NCBI GenBank assembly: GCA_025175895.1
Contig: CM045996.1
Coordinates: 108,427,179-108,491,178 of the forward strand
Source: Wurfbainia villosa
Lineage: Eukaryota > Streptophyta > Magnoliopsida > Zingiberales > Zingiberaceae
DNA length: 64,000 nucleotides
Reading direction: 5' to 3'
Shown here: in pieces, positions 33,683 through 44,396 of the stretch
How positions within the stretch are numbered: position 1 is the stretch's first letter
How the letters are laid out: the number at the start of each line of letters is the position of its first letter
Translations under genes and position numbers: made by a program
The notes under the pieces: model-generated
Seen by the model: the letters and a program-made list of their open reading frames with translations, nothing else
Databases searched by the model: none
Told to the model about the DNA's origin: nothing

Positions 33683-34070
33683 TGTTAGGACCCTTGGAAT
33701 GGCTAGAGGGGGGGGTGATTAGCCTTTCTTTCTTTATACAAAAACGTTAGCGGAAGCAATACAAATATAAACACAAATAAAAGCAAGAAACAAAGCTAAC
33801 ACCCGATGTAACGTGGTTTGGAGATGACGCTCCTACTCCACGGCAATCCGTAAGGTGGATTAGTCCTAGCCAAGCGTCACTATCTTCTCCTTTGGATGAA
33901 CCAAGGTGGAGAAACCTTTCTTACAATGCTCTCCTCTTCTTTACAATGATGGATGATCAAGAACAAGAGAAGAGGAGGTTTTGAATCACTAAAAACACTT
34001 GGAAAGCTTGGTGAGCACGAGGGTGTAGTTAGGAGCAAGAGCACTAGCTCACCAAGCTCCCCATGGCCCC

Positions 34071-34080
34071 TTTTTATAGA
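34071..34080 (-). promoter_or_regulatory. TATA box of the D 3' LTR
   Basis: TCTATAAAAA on the minus strand; same box in the 5' LTR at 41104-41113. Confidence 0.55.
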
Positions 34081-34102
34081 AGAGGGGTTGTTTTTCCTTG
34101 AT

Positions 34103-34440
34103 CACGATCGATGCTTACCATCACGATCGGCCAAGCCAACGACTTCTGAAACGCAATCTCCGCGGAGATTCGTAGCCGCAATCTCCAATGGCCAAGTGAT
34201 CAGTCGACTGATCCCTCCATCAGTCGACTGATGGAGTGATCAGTCGAGTGATCAAGGCAGCAGTTGAGTGAGACTGCATTCTGTGGTGATATTTTTCTTG
34301 ATCGATCATTCGCCCTTGGCTGATCGATCGCAATATCATCGTCGCGTGACTAAGGCAATCGATCGATGGTCGTGGTTTCACCTCGACTTAGTCGGACGAT
34401 CACCGATCGATACATCGTATTAGTCGGCTGATACTCATCA
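34103..34440. repeat. Mixed palindrome block in the D 3' LTR
   Basis: Contains CGATCGATG and GATCGATCG words (34103-34135, 34300-34410) and, in the middle, CAGTCGACTGAT words (34200-34235). In the 5' LTR (41131-41440) the outer words are CAGTCGACTG instead. Confidence 0.8.
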
Positions 34441-34587
34441 AGTATGAGTAATTCATACTTGATTTTATACCCTAGACCTAGACTCAACCTTCTAGCTCCT
34501 TAATAAGCCTTGCGCCTTCAGGATCCCTCCGAGTCCGCGACTTGTTCATCCTTTGCGCTTTGCTTCCAAGAGCTTCCTTCGATTTCG

Positions 34588-34812
34588 TCATGTCTTGGGT
34601 TGCCAAATGCTTGGACTTTATGTCGCCAAGACTACAAGCTTGGACTTATGCTGCCAAGACTTTACTTTGGACTTCCTTTGCCAAGGTTCTCTTGGACTTT
34701 ACGCTGCCAAGACTACAAGCTTGGTCTTACGCTGCCAAGTCCATCCCTTGTACTTCCTTTGCCAAGATCATACTTGGACTTCCTTTGCCAAGATCATACT
34801 TGGACTTCCCTG
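34588..34812. repeat. CCAAG/CTTGG repeat array in the D 3' LTR
   Basis: Seven or so units of about 26-35 bp pair TGCCAAG with CTTGGACTT (for example GCCAAGACTACAAGCTTGG). Each unit can form a short stem. The 5' LTR copy is at 50284-50498. Three overlapping reading frames here are by-products of the repeat. Confidence 0.8.
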
Positions 34813-34916
34813 TCCCTTAAACATTTTCGCAATTAGATCACAAGATATTGCCTAACTTAGATGATTATCCAAACATCAAAACATATATAAATGCTTGGAG
34901 CATTGTTGCACCAACA

Positions 34917-34930
34917 ATCTCCCCCTTTTT
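34917..34930 (-). other. Polypurine tract of element D
   Basis: AAAAAGGGGGAGAT on the minus strand beside the 3' LTR start. A second copy-like tract (AAGGGGGAG) lies near 34998-35010. Confidence 0.9.
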
Positions 34931-35946
34931 GATGTTTGACAATCATCTAAGTTAGGTCTTTAAAGATACACACTTAATCAACTACCTTAAACATTCCTTC
35001 TCCCCCTTTGACATACATCAAAAAGAGAGGGATTCAAAAACAAAAATGAAAGAGTTAAAGGTGTTGAATCTTGGACTAAGGCATAAGATAGAAATTAAGC
35101 TCCCCCTGAACCCAAGACATACTTTATAATGTGTAAACAATATTTGACGCAAAGCATAACAACAATTCAAAATTTAAGTCCCAACTTTGCACCAACAATG
35201 GTTTTGGGGATGAAAGAAAAATATAATTTATGAAAACTCCCCCTCAAACACTGCAATGATTAATCCTAAAACTTGTTTATACGTAATATTATCATACCAT
35301 AGTGTTAGGATATCAAAGATACACCAAATATCAGAAAATGGAGTTTATTATCAGAAAACACAGTGTATCAGTCGATTGGTTTCAGCGATCATTGCTAGGC
35401 ACTAAATCAAATTTCAAACCTTTTATTGATTTGAAAATGCGGTAGAAATTCCAGAAATCTCGAAAATTCACAAAATTTTGCGTACACATTTCTGAAATCA
35501 TAGTTTATCAAGGAAAAATAATTTGAAAAATATATGTTTTCTAGATTACAAGATTGATACAAACTTGGAACCTATCAAAAGTTCTAAAGATTTTGCAACT
35601 TTGTATCACTTTTGTGTTCCATTTGAAAACTATTTATCAAAATATGATGAACATAGTTTAAAATATATATTATTTGGAATTTCCAACCATGTTCTTTGAG
35701 CTATGTATTCATTACTTGAATACAAGCCTTCCCAATGATTGGTCCATAAGGTTTTTATGTCTCTAGGTGTGGTATTGGCTCATAGTAATGCATCATAACA
35801 AGCATGATGAGCCAAGTACACCTTCCCTATCATCTCACATGTTTCTAAGTATTTCAATACAAAAATCAAGGTTTCTTAAGGCTTTTGTGAGATGCATCGA
35901 GGTATAAAGAAGCTATATAAGTATAGGATCATGCAAACCTAGAATT
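34931..35946 (-). other. Non-coding region between pol and 3' LTR of D
   Basis: About 1 kb, AT-rich, no open frame of note and no env-like gene. Part of it resembles 7280-7365 in element C. Confidence 0.7.
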
Positions 35947-38900
35947 TTATTCTACAAAGCACATACCAAGCTCTCTCCTTAATGATGAAAATTCCGCTTC
36001 GGGAAGAGCTTTGGTGAAGATATCGACAAGGTTGGACTTAGATTCTACATAATTAAGTTCAATGTCCCCTCTTGCCACATGATCTCTTATGAAGTGATGT
36101 TTCACTTCAATGTGCTTGGTTCTAGAGTGATGTACCAGATTTTTGGTCAAGTTGATGGTACTCACATTATCACAATAAACTTTAATGTTAGAGTAGTTTA
36201 GCTCATAGTCCACAAGAGTATGTCTCATCCAAAGTAATTGAGCTACACAACCACCCAAAGCCACATATTCGGCTTCGGTGGTTGATAAAGCAACACAATG
36301 TTGCTTCCTACTACTCCAACTTACTAGGGAGGACCCAAGAAATTGGCATCCACCACTAGTACTCTTCCTATCCAATTTGCACCCGGCATAATCGGAATCG
36401 ATATACCCAAGCAATTCAAATGACCTAGTCCTAGGATACCAAAGTCCTACATTTAGGGTGCCTTTAATATATCTTAGTATTCTTTTGACGGCTACTAAAT
36501 GTGATTCTTTGGCACAAGATTGGTATCTTGCACACATACTTACCGCAAATAAAATGTCAGGTCTACTAGCGGTTAGGTATAGTAGGCTACCAATCATACT
36601 CCTATAAAGTTTAAGATCAATCGATTTACCTTCATGATCACTATCTATTCTAGTGCTAGTGGCCATAGGAGTGGTTACAATTTTGGCATTTTCCAAACCA
36701 AATTTCTTGATCATTTCATTTGCATATTTGGTTTGATAAATATGAATACCCTCATTGGTTTGTTTGACTTGTAAACCTAGGAAAAAGGTAAGCTCTTCAA
36801 CCAAACTCATTTCAAATTCATTTTTCATATTTTTTATAAAGTCTTGAAGAAGATCATTATTTGTTGACCCAAAAATGATATCATCAACATATACTTGGGC
36901 TATGAATATATCTTTTAATGTTGACTTTATAAACAAAGTTTGATCTACTTGGCCTCTTCTAAAATCCATAGAAATTAAGAAAGATGATAATCTTTCATAC
37001 CATGCCCGGGGAGCTTGCTTTAACCCATATAATGCTTTCCTAAGCTTACATACATGATTTGGATAATCTATGTTCTCAAATCCGGGTGGTTGCTCTACAT
37101 ATACTTCCTCCTTAATAAAACCATTTAAGAATGTCGATTTAACATCCATTTGGTAAAGTTTAAATCCCATGTAGGAAGCATATCCTAAGAGAATCCTAAT
37201 AGATTCTAACCTTGCAACCGGGGCATACGTCTCATCATAGTCAAGCCCCTCAACTTGATTGAATCCCCTAGCAACCAACCTAGCCTTATTTCTAGTGATA
37301 TTTCCTTGATCATCTAGCTTATTCCTAAAAACCCATCTTGTAGTAATTATGGTGTTATCATTGGGTCTAGGTACTAATTCCCACACTTGACTTCTCTCAA
37401 ATTGAGCCAATTCATCTTGCATTGCCAAAATCCAATCCGGATCATGTAATGCATCATTGATCGATTTGGGCTCAATTTGTGAGATAAGAGCTACTTGACT
37501 AGTGGGAGGTCTATGAAATGACCTAGTTCTTACTCCTTGAGATATATCTCCTACTACTTGGTCAAGTGGATGATCTTGATGAATTCTTAGGTTTCTAGGA
37601 GGTGTTTCAATTTGATCATTGTTATCTTCCACCCCTCTTTCATCATCGGAGTCTCCTCTCCCTCCCCCTTGATCATTACCCCGAATGGTCAAATTTTGAA
37701 GTTTTTGGGTAATATCTTGATTATTGTCATTAATATCCTTATCAATGGAGGACTTTCTAGGGTAGGTATTAGTAGTTTCATCAAATTGAACATTGGAAGA
37801 CTCCTCTATCCCATTGGTTCTCTTATTGTAGACTCTATATCCTCTACTTGTGGATGAGTATCCAACTAGGATTCCCTCATCCGCTTTTGATTCAAATTTT
37901 CCTAAGTTATCCTTGGTGTTTATAATATAAATTTTACATCCAAAGACTTTGAAATAATGAATGGTGGGTATAGTCCCATTCCATAATTCAAATGGTGTTT
38001 TTCCTAAAAACCTATGAATTTGAACCCTATTTTGGATATAGCAAGCGGTATTAACCGCTTCTGCCCACAAGTAGCTAGGTAGAGAATATGCATTGAGCAT
38101 AGTCCTAGCCGCCTCTTGTAGGGCACGATTTCTCCTTTCCACCACCCCATTTTGTTGGGGTGTTCTAGGACAAGAGAACTCATGATTGTAACCTTGCTCT
38201 AAGAAAAATTGTGAAAATTTTAAGTTTTCAAATTCACCACCATGATCACTACGGATCCGGTTAATTTTGAGACTCTTTTCATTTTCAACCCTTTTACTAA
38301 ATCCTATGATTATTTCTAAGGTATCATCCTTATGTTTCATAAAGTAGACCCAAGTATACCTAGAAAAATCATCTACTATAACCAAACAATATTTATTACC
38401 ATTTAAAGATGGAGTACTATGGCAATCAAACAAGTCAAGATGCAATAACTCTAATGGTAAAGAGGTGTTAGTTAAAGTTTTACCTTTGTGTGATGTCTTT
38501 GTTTGTTTTCCTTCTTGGCATGCATCACACAATTTGTTCTTGACATACTTGATCTTTGGTAGCCATTTCACCAACTCCATCTTGGCTACCTTGGCTATGT
38601 TTTTCATGTTGATGTGCCCCAATCTTCTATGCCATAGCCAACTTTCCTCTTCTTTTGCAACAAAACACTTAGTAGAAATGTTAGAAGCATATGAAAGATC
38701 AACATAATAGATATTTGATTTCCTATATCCAAATAACATGCAATCAATTAATTCCTTGTGTCTAATCATGCATTTAGAGGATTCAAAGGAGACATGATAG
38801 TTTGCATCACAAAGTTGACTAACACTTAATAAATTGAATTTCATATTTTCAACTAGTAAAACTTTGTGAATGACAATCTTGGGGGATACCTCAATTGTAC

Positions 38901-39030
38901 CTCTACCTAATATCTTGAGTTTTCCACTATTCCCAAAGGACACCGCTCCCTTCTTCACATATTTAATTGTGGAGAACTTGCTCACATCCCCGGTCATATG
39001 TGTTGAGCAATCGCTATCCACAATCCACAT
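35947..39030 (-). CDS. Pol polyprotein of element D, open frame of 1027 residues
   Basis: Pol carries protease, integrase, reverse transcriptase and RNase H. Protease site at residues 5-15 reads DSDCSTHMTGD; the Gly of the catalytic DSG is Asp here, which should harm cleavage. Zinc region HRRLGH...CDACQEGK at about 134-175. Integrase D199, D262 and E298 are all present with the expected 35-residue gap. Reverse transcriptase has DVKSTFLNG, YGLKQAPRAWYE and YVDDIIFG, all intact. RNase H has DSDYAG and STTEAEY and ends near the stop at 35947. There is no stop or frameshift inside. It is in the same frame as gag, separated by a single TAG at 39046-39048, so in an intact copy Gag-Pol would be one protein. 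The first Met (39030) is not a likely natural start. Confidence 0.92.
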   Translation of the reverse strand: MWIVDSDCSTHMTGDVSKFSTIKYVKKGAVSFGNSGKLKILGRGTIEVSPKIVIHKVLLVENMKFNLLSVSQLCDANYHVSFESSKCMIRHKELIDCMLFGYRKSNIYYVDLSYASNISTKCFVAKEEESWLWHRRLGHINMKNIAKVAKMELVKWLPKIKYVKNKLCDACQEGKQTKTSHKGKTLTNTSLPLELLHLDLFDCHSTPSLNGNKYCLVIVDDFSRYTWVYFMKHKDDTLEIIIGFSKRVENEKSLKINRIRSDHGGEFENLKFSQFFLEQGYNHEFSCPRTPQQNGVVERRNRALQEAARTMLNAYSLPSYLWAEAVNTACYIQNRVQIHRFLGKTPFELWNGTIPTIHYFKVFGCKIYIINTKDNLGKFESKADEGILVGYSSTSRGYRVYNKRTNGIEESSNVQFDETTNTYPRKSSIDKDINDNNQDITQKLQNLTIRGNDQGGGRGDSDDERGVEDNNDQIETPPRNLRIHQDHPLDQVVGDISQGVRTRSFHRPPTSQVALISQIEPKSINDALHDPDWILAMQDELAQFERSQVWELVPRPNDNTIITTRWVFRNKLDDQGNITRNKARLVARGFNQVEGLDYDETYAPVARLESIRILLGYASYMGFKLYQMDVKSTFLNGFIKEEVYVEQPPGFENIDYPNHVCKLRKALYGLKQAPRAWYERLSSFLISMDFRRGQVDQTLFIKSTLKDIFIAQVYVDDIIFGSTNNDLLQDFIKNMKNEFEMSLVEELTFFLGLQVKQTNEGIHIYQTKYANEMIKKFGLENAKIVTTPMATSTRIDSDHEGKSIDLKLYRSMIGSLLYLTASRPDILFAVSMCARYQSCAKESHLVAVKRILRYIKGTLNVGLWYPRTRSFELLGYIDSDYAGCKLDRKSTSGGCQFLGSSLVSWSSRKQHCVALSTTEAEYVALGGCVAQLLWMRHTLVDYELNYSNIKVYCDNVSTINLTKNLVHHSRTKHIEVKHHFIRDHVARGDIELNYVESKSNLVDIFTKALPEAEFSSLRRELGMCFVE

Positions 39031-39045
39031 ACCTCGCTCTCCTAC

Positions 39046-40662
39046 CTAAATCACATGAAAAACACAAGCTTTTGGTACCCAAACATTCGGACCGGTAACA
39101 TTAAGTAAAAACTTCTTAGGTACCCATGCTTTCTTAACTTTTCCCTTAATGGTTGCTTTCCTATTAATCAATGAAATATAAGCAACTTCTTTTTCTTTTG
39201 GCTTATATCCTAAACTGGCCTTGTTATAAACCGCTCTTTGCCTACTAAGAATCATATCAAGACACTTTGAGTCATTTGAAAATTTTTCTAAACATGCTTT
39301 CAATTCACTAACCTCATCCCTAAGTTTGTCATTTTCTTCCTTAAGCATGCAAGAGTCAACATGTGAAGGTTTTTCATTTCTAATAGCCTTTAGTTCTACC
39401 TTCATGCTCTTAACCTTAGATTTAGACTTATCTAGAGCTTCTTGAAGATAGGCAATTGATTTATAAAGGAGCTTAACCTTGGGAGAGTTCATTACCTCAT
39501 CGTCACTAGATGACGATTCATCGCTTGAGGAATCTTCTTGGCTTGATGTGCCCGAATCATCTCCTAGTGCCATGAGTGTCACATGGCGTGTGATGTGGCA
39601 AAGCTCATCATCGGAGGAAGAGTCTTCAACACTTGGTGTGTCCCATGTGGTTTGAGCCACCATGGCCTCCTTCTTCTTCTTCTCCTTCTTGTCCTTCTTT
39701 TTCTTTTCCTTTTCCTCTTTCTTCTTTAGCTCCGGGCAATTCGGCTTTATGTGCCCCTTTTTGTTGCAAGCATGGGAAATCACATTATTGTTAAAACTTG
39801 AATTACCACTATTTTTACCTCTTGAAGAATGGGACCCCTTTCTTGCATCTTTATTCTTGAATTCCTTTGATTTTCTAAGGAACTTCTTGACAAAATGTGC
39901 CATCTCACTAGCCGAATCTTCGTCACTACTTGACTCACACTCCGACTCGGATGATGATGACACCTCTTTCCTTTCTTTCTTCTTCTTTTCCTTCTTCTCA
40001 ACAAATAGAGCTAATCCTTTTTCCTTAGAAGACATGTTAGTTTGCTCATGCAATTCAAACTCACAAAATAGTTCATCAATTTTAATTTGCGAAAGATCCC
40101 TAGTTACCTTAATGGCATCAACTATAGAAGTCCATAAAGAGTTTCTAGGAAATGCTTGTAAAATATACCTTACCAAATCCCGATTGTCAACTCGCTCACC
40201 TATGATATGGAGTCCGTTAACAATTTCTTTGAACCTTCCATGCATTTGGCTTACGGTTTCATGCATCTTCATTTGGAAGGTTTGAAGTTGTCCAATTAGT
40301 AGGTCCTTCTTGGCCCTCTTGGACTCCTTGGATCCTTCATTTAGCTCAATGAGCTTTTCCCATAGCTCCTTGGCGGATTCGAAAGGCTCCACCTTGTTAA
40401 GTTGTTCCATGGTAATGCCGCATTGAATGGTGAGTACCACCTTGGCATTTGATTCGAATTTGCAGTTCATTTCCCTTGTCCAATCCTTGCTTGGAATAGG
40501 GTCTCCATGTTCATCCACCGGTTCCTCGAAGCCACCTACAATGCTATGCCAAATTTCAATATTACTCATAAGATAGTACTTCATCCTACCTTTCCAATAT
40601 GCAAAATGACTCCCGTCGAAGAGCGGTGGCTTGGCGGTGCTATATCACTCTTGAAGAGCCAT
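39046..40662 (-). pseudogene. Gag of element D, damaged
   Basis: Particle protein. The natural start is the ATG at 40662 (MALQE), broken by a TGA at codon 6 (40645-40647); downstream the frame is open from Met 40584 for 512 residues. It has the Gag domain with AYWKGRMKYYL and LWEKLIELNEGSKESK, a zinc knuckle lacking its first Cys (SHACNKKGHIKPNC), Lys-rich and Ser/Asp-rich stretches, a coiled coil (EENDKLRDEVSELKACL) and the C-terminal motif AWVPKKF..VWVPKAC shared with A. It ends with TAG directly before pol in the same frame. Three lesions (start stop, knuckle, end stop) in gag contrast with the open pol. Confidence 0.88.
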
Positions 40663-40701
40663 TGATGTCTTGGTTGATGGTGAGATCTTCCAAGCAATCC
40701 G

Positions 40702-40714
40702 GGCTCTGATACCA
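40702..40714 (-). other. Primer-binding site of element D
   Basis: TGGTATCAGAGCC on the minus strand, 2 bp after the 5' LTR end. Confidence 0.92.
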
Positions 40715-41103
40715 CTTGTTAGGACCCTTGGAATGGCTAGAGGGGGATGATTAGCCTTTCTTTCTTTCTACAAAAATGTTAGCGGAAGCAATACAAATAT
40801 AAACACAAATAAAAGCAAGAAACAAAGCTAACACCCGATGTAATGTGGTTCGGAGATGACGCTCCTACTCTACGGCAATCCGTAAGGTGGATTAGTCCTA
40901 GCCAAGCTTCACTATCTTCTCCTTTGGATGAACCAAGGTGGAGAAACCTTTCTTACAATGCTCTCCTCTTCTTTACAATGATGGATGATCAAGAACAAGA
41001 GAAGAGGAGGTTTTGAATCACTAAAAACACTTGGAAAGCTTGGTGAGCACGAGGGTGTAGTTAGGAGCAAGAGCACTAGCTTCACCAAGCTCCCCATGGC
41101 CCC

Positions 41104-41113
41104 TTTTTATAGA
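41104..41113 (-). promoter_or_regulatory. TATA box of the D 5' LTR
   Basis: TCTATAAAAA on the minus strand. Element E separates it from the upstream third of U3, including the CCAAG/CTTGG array, so promoter activity of D may be lost. Confidence 0.55.
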
Positions 41114-41130
41114 AGAGGGGTTGTTTTTCC

Positions 41131-41440
41131 CGTTGGGCTTCGATCAGTCGACTGATGCTTACCATCAGTCGACTGCCGCCGAAGCCAACGACTTCTGAAA
41201 CGCGATCTCCGCGGAGATTCGTAGCCGCAATCTCCAACGGCCAGGTGATCAGTCGACTGATGGAGTGATCAGTCGAGTGATCAAGGCAGCAGTCGAGTGA
41301 GACTGCATTCTGTGGCGATATTTTTCTTGATCAGTCGACTGCTGCCCTTGGCAGTCGGTTTCACCCTGACTTAGTCGAACGCCTGACCAGTCGACTGATA
41401 CATCATATCAATCGACTGATACTCATCAAGTATGAGTAAT
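41131..41440. repeat. Palindrome block in the D 5' LTR (CAGTCGACTG type)
   Basis: At least seven CAGTCGACTG or CAGTCGAGTG words between the TATA box and the E insertion. Compare the 3' LTR block at 34103-34440, where several are replaced by GATCGATC words. Confidence 0.8.
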
Positions 41441-42524
41441 TCATACTTGATTTTATTGTTAGTTAAAGCCCTAGAACCAATCATGTGATGGTTGAATAGG
41501 GAACATTTTGTATCATATTCTATAAAGGCAAAGGATTGGTTATTATATTTACATCTTGCTTGTGCCAGCTAATTTAAATATAATAATGCCCTAGAAAAGT
41601 AGGTTCTTATCTACAGCACATCAATTGGAAGAATTGATTATGAGAGGCTGTAGAGAACACTTTCTAAATGTTCCTAGTCAAGTATTAATATGCAAGGGCA
41701 ATATTAATACATAAAGACTAGCATGTAGGTCAATTGATGACTTGATCTCACAAGTCATGGATATATGATATCGAGTTGACACATGGGTATATATTAGAGA
41801 ATATATACTGAACTGACCCGCCATGAGAAAGTTTCATGGATCGTTATATGAGTGTCATAAACTTTCTCATGTGACTATTGGTATGAATAGTCCTCGACTC
41901 AAGTCACTACGGTTCCCTACATAAGGAGTTATGTACTTTGGTATCACAAACGTCCACCCGTAATAGGTGGACCATAAAGGCGACATCGGGTATGTAATAA
42001 AATTATGACGCGAGGGATGTGAGTGATGTAGATGGGATCTATCCTTTCATATGACGGGAGTGATATCGGTGGTCCCCTTGATTGAGTAGAACTACTAAAA
42101 TGCATGGCCATGCTCGAATGAGTCAATATGAGATATTGAGCTCATTTGTTTGAGTTAGTTTACTCAGGGATCAAGAAACACATAGATTGATCGAGGATGA
42201 CACTGTCTATGCCTCATTGATTAATCTGATATCAAGGATAGAAGGACACGGTCATATATTATAGTAGTCACGGAAAGGTTAGTCGGATCTTGACTTATCT
42301 CGTAACAATGATGTATTGCTAGATGCCGCTCATTGCTTGTGTATCTAAAAGAGTTTAGATCCACTGCCAACGTTATGAGAGCCTATAGGGTCACACACAA
42401 AGAGCATGATAATTAGAGGAATTAGAGTATTCTAGTTTGACTAGAATAATTTGGGAATAAGCTTAAGTACAAAATGGTTTTTGGACTTTAAGCTTAATGA
42501 GAATTTTAGCTAATTGATTTAATG

Positions 42525-42690
42525 AGATTAATTCAATATGTTACCTTATTGATTTAATAAGATTAATTCAATATGATAACATAAGCTTAATTGAATTAAT
42601 AAGATTAATTCAATATGATTGAATTAATAAGATTAATTCAATATGATAACATAAACTTAATTGAATTAATAAGATTAATTCAACATGCAT
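42525..42690. repeat. AT-rich tandem repeats in the E LTR
   Basis: Units like GATTTAATGAGATTAATTCAATATG and variants repeat six times with 24-55 bp spacing; the same array is in the 3' LTR at 49320-49495. Confidence 0.75.
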
Positions 42691-42739
42691 GAATGCCACA
42701 TAAGAATGCCACTGTGGAGGTGAAAGGGTTTTTCCAACC

Positions 42740-42749
42740 CTATAAAAGA
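42740..42749 (+). promoter_or_regulatory. TATA box of the E 5' LTR
   Basis: CTATAAAAGA after TTTTTCCAACC; same box in the 3' LTR at 49671-49680. Confidence 0.6.
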
Positions 42750-43220
42750 CACCCTAAGTGGCCGGCCAAAGAAGGGATTGGCTTTTGTTGTTGGTGGAAG
42801 CTTTGGTTGTGTTAGTGGTGAGAAAGCTTGGTGGAAGCTTTGGTTGTGTGGGTTTGTGAGTGTAGGCTAGCAAGAAGAGGAGTCTTCTTCTTCCTTTCTC
42901 CTTTTCCCTCTCTTCCTCTCCTTTAGGGACTTCTCTAGCAAGAAGTAAAGGAGAGCTCTTCTAGTTTTCCTTTTGTGAGACAAGAGCATGCTCGTGTGGA
43001 TACGTATAGAGGCACGGACACTTGAACGTGCTAAAGATCCAACAAACCGAAAGGAAAAGCGGGATTAACAAGGGCACGCAACAAAGGTAATCCTCTCCTA
43101 TAAGATAGGTTTGGTTTAGAGAAATTTATTTTATACGAGTTTGCTTTCGCATGGATCACTTGGAAGGGATCCTATTTTCCGTTGCGCATATGCCATTTGG
43201 CATACAAGAATTCCCTACAG

Positions 43221-43233
43221 TGGTATCAGAGCC
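43221..43233 (+). other. Primer-binding site of element E
   Basis: TGGTATCAGAGCC, 1 bp after the LTR end, complementary to initiator tRNA-Met. Confidence 0.92.
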
Positions 43234-44396
43234 ACTTGCGAAAGATCGTATAAAAATAGGTTTTCTCTATTTTATATGTGATATAGAAGTAGGATAAATT
43301 TTATTATGAGTTGATAATTACATTAGCAAATTTTCAAACATAATAAAATATCCAATGTCTTTTAAAAGTTAAAATGACATAGTGCATGGTTATGGCCTAG
43401 TCCCAAAAAGTTTGTGATTGTGTGTTGTAATTCTTAATACGGCCTGTGTGTCGTGCCTTTCTCCTAATATTCTTGTTGTAAAATTAGTTTTAGACTCGAA
43501 TGTAACTCGAGTATTTCTCCTTTTGTAATGTACAAAACAAGGATGGAGGGTCCATTGGAAGATGAGGTTACAAGGAGGAAGTCAACACACAAGACAACCA
43601 AAGGAAGCACTTAGGAGAAGATGCTATCCCTAGGTTGACCAATCAATCTTTTCATTGGCTTGAGAAGATTGTAGAATAAGGGCCATAACCATGACACGTT
43701 AGTTTAATATGTATGTGATGCATGTTAGTTTAGCTTGTATGTGATGCATGATTAGTTTAGCTTATATGTGATGTATGCTAATATGTATATGATACATGTT
43801 TATTTCTTAATAAGTCTAAAGCGATATGCCTACCAAAGTTGGTACTCACTACTTCCTCGATCATTTGTTGTTGGGTTTGCCAAAGCAAAGCAATGCATTT
43901 TATCTTGGAAGAGTGCGAGTGGACAATCGTGATGTCCAGCTATCAATCTTGGTTAAAAATTAATTAAGAGTTTTCATAATTGTTTAATAAACTACAGGAA
44001 TATATTAGCTTTGAACATAAGTGTTAAAATTATTTTTGTGTGATTTAGAACATCGGCTTTGTCTTAGAAGTGGTCGTTGCTCGATATCCAAGAAGGCCCT
44101 GTACTCGCCACTGGAAGTGGTTTAGGAATAAACACTAAACTAATCTAAAACTTAACCAAAGCTATTAAAGAGTTACATCAGATGTAATTGGCAAAAGATT
44201 GCCTACCTAATTATACTACGTCTTGGGCGATTAGCCAAAGCTAACTCAAGGCAATTATGATGTGGATCTTTATACCATATAAATTTATAGCTAAATAGTA
44301 GCTATGAGAATTTAGTGTGAGCCTCATTTAATTAATGGCCTAATTAATTTATTTAGGTATGATACTTTAATTTTCATTTTAATGTTGTAGATCACC
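43234..44396 (+). other. Untranslated leader of element E
   Basis: About 1.16 kb without a significant open frame. It has GTATGTGATGCATG repeats (43709-43800) and one copy of the motif CTTGGGCGATTAGCCAAAG (44223-44241), which occurs twice in the leader of H. Confidence 0.75.

Larger units (their letters stand above)
33683..34916 (-). repeat. 3' LTR of element D
   Basis: 1234 bp from TGTTGGTGCAACAATG at 34916 to GGGTCCTAACA at 33683 on the minus strand. From its start it holds the CCAAG/CTTGG array (34588-34812), the palindrome block (about 34100-34440), a TATA box and CTAATCACCCCC near the end. Confidence 0.92.
41457..43219 (+). repeat. 5' LTR of element E
   Basis: 1763 bp from TGTTAGTTAAAGCC to TTCCCTACA. 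It lacks about 125 bp found in the 3' LTR around 49505-49645 and shows small insertions and deletions against that copy. Confidence 0.92.

Noticed and set aside
34510..34855. Three overlapping repeat-rich frames (also 50229-50551)
   Set aside because: They result from the CCAAG/CTTGG array being open in all frames; no known protein.
34931..35946. Env-like gene between pol and the 3' LTR of D (and 11959-12887 of A)
   Set aside because: No frame longer than about 60 codons and no transmembrane pattern, so these copies have no env-like gene.
39662..40285. Open frame of 207 codons on the plus strand
   Set aside because: It is the antisense of D gag; its Phe/Ser-rich content mirrors the Lys/Glu-rich Gag.
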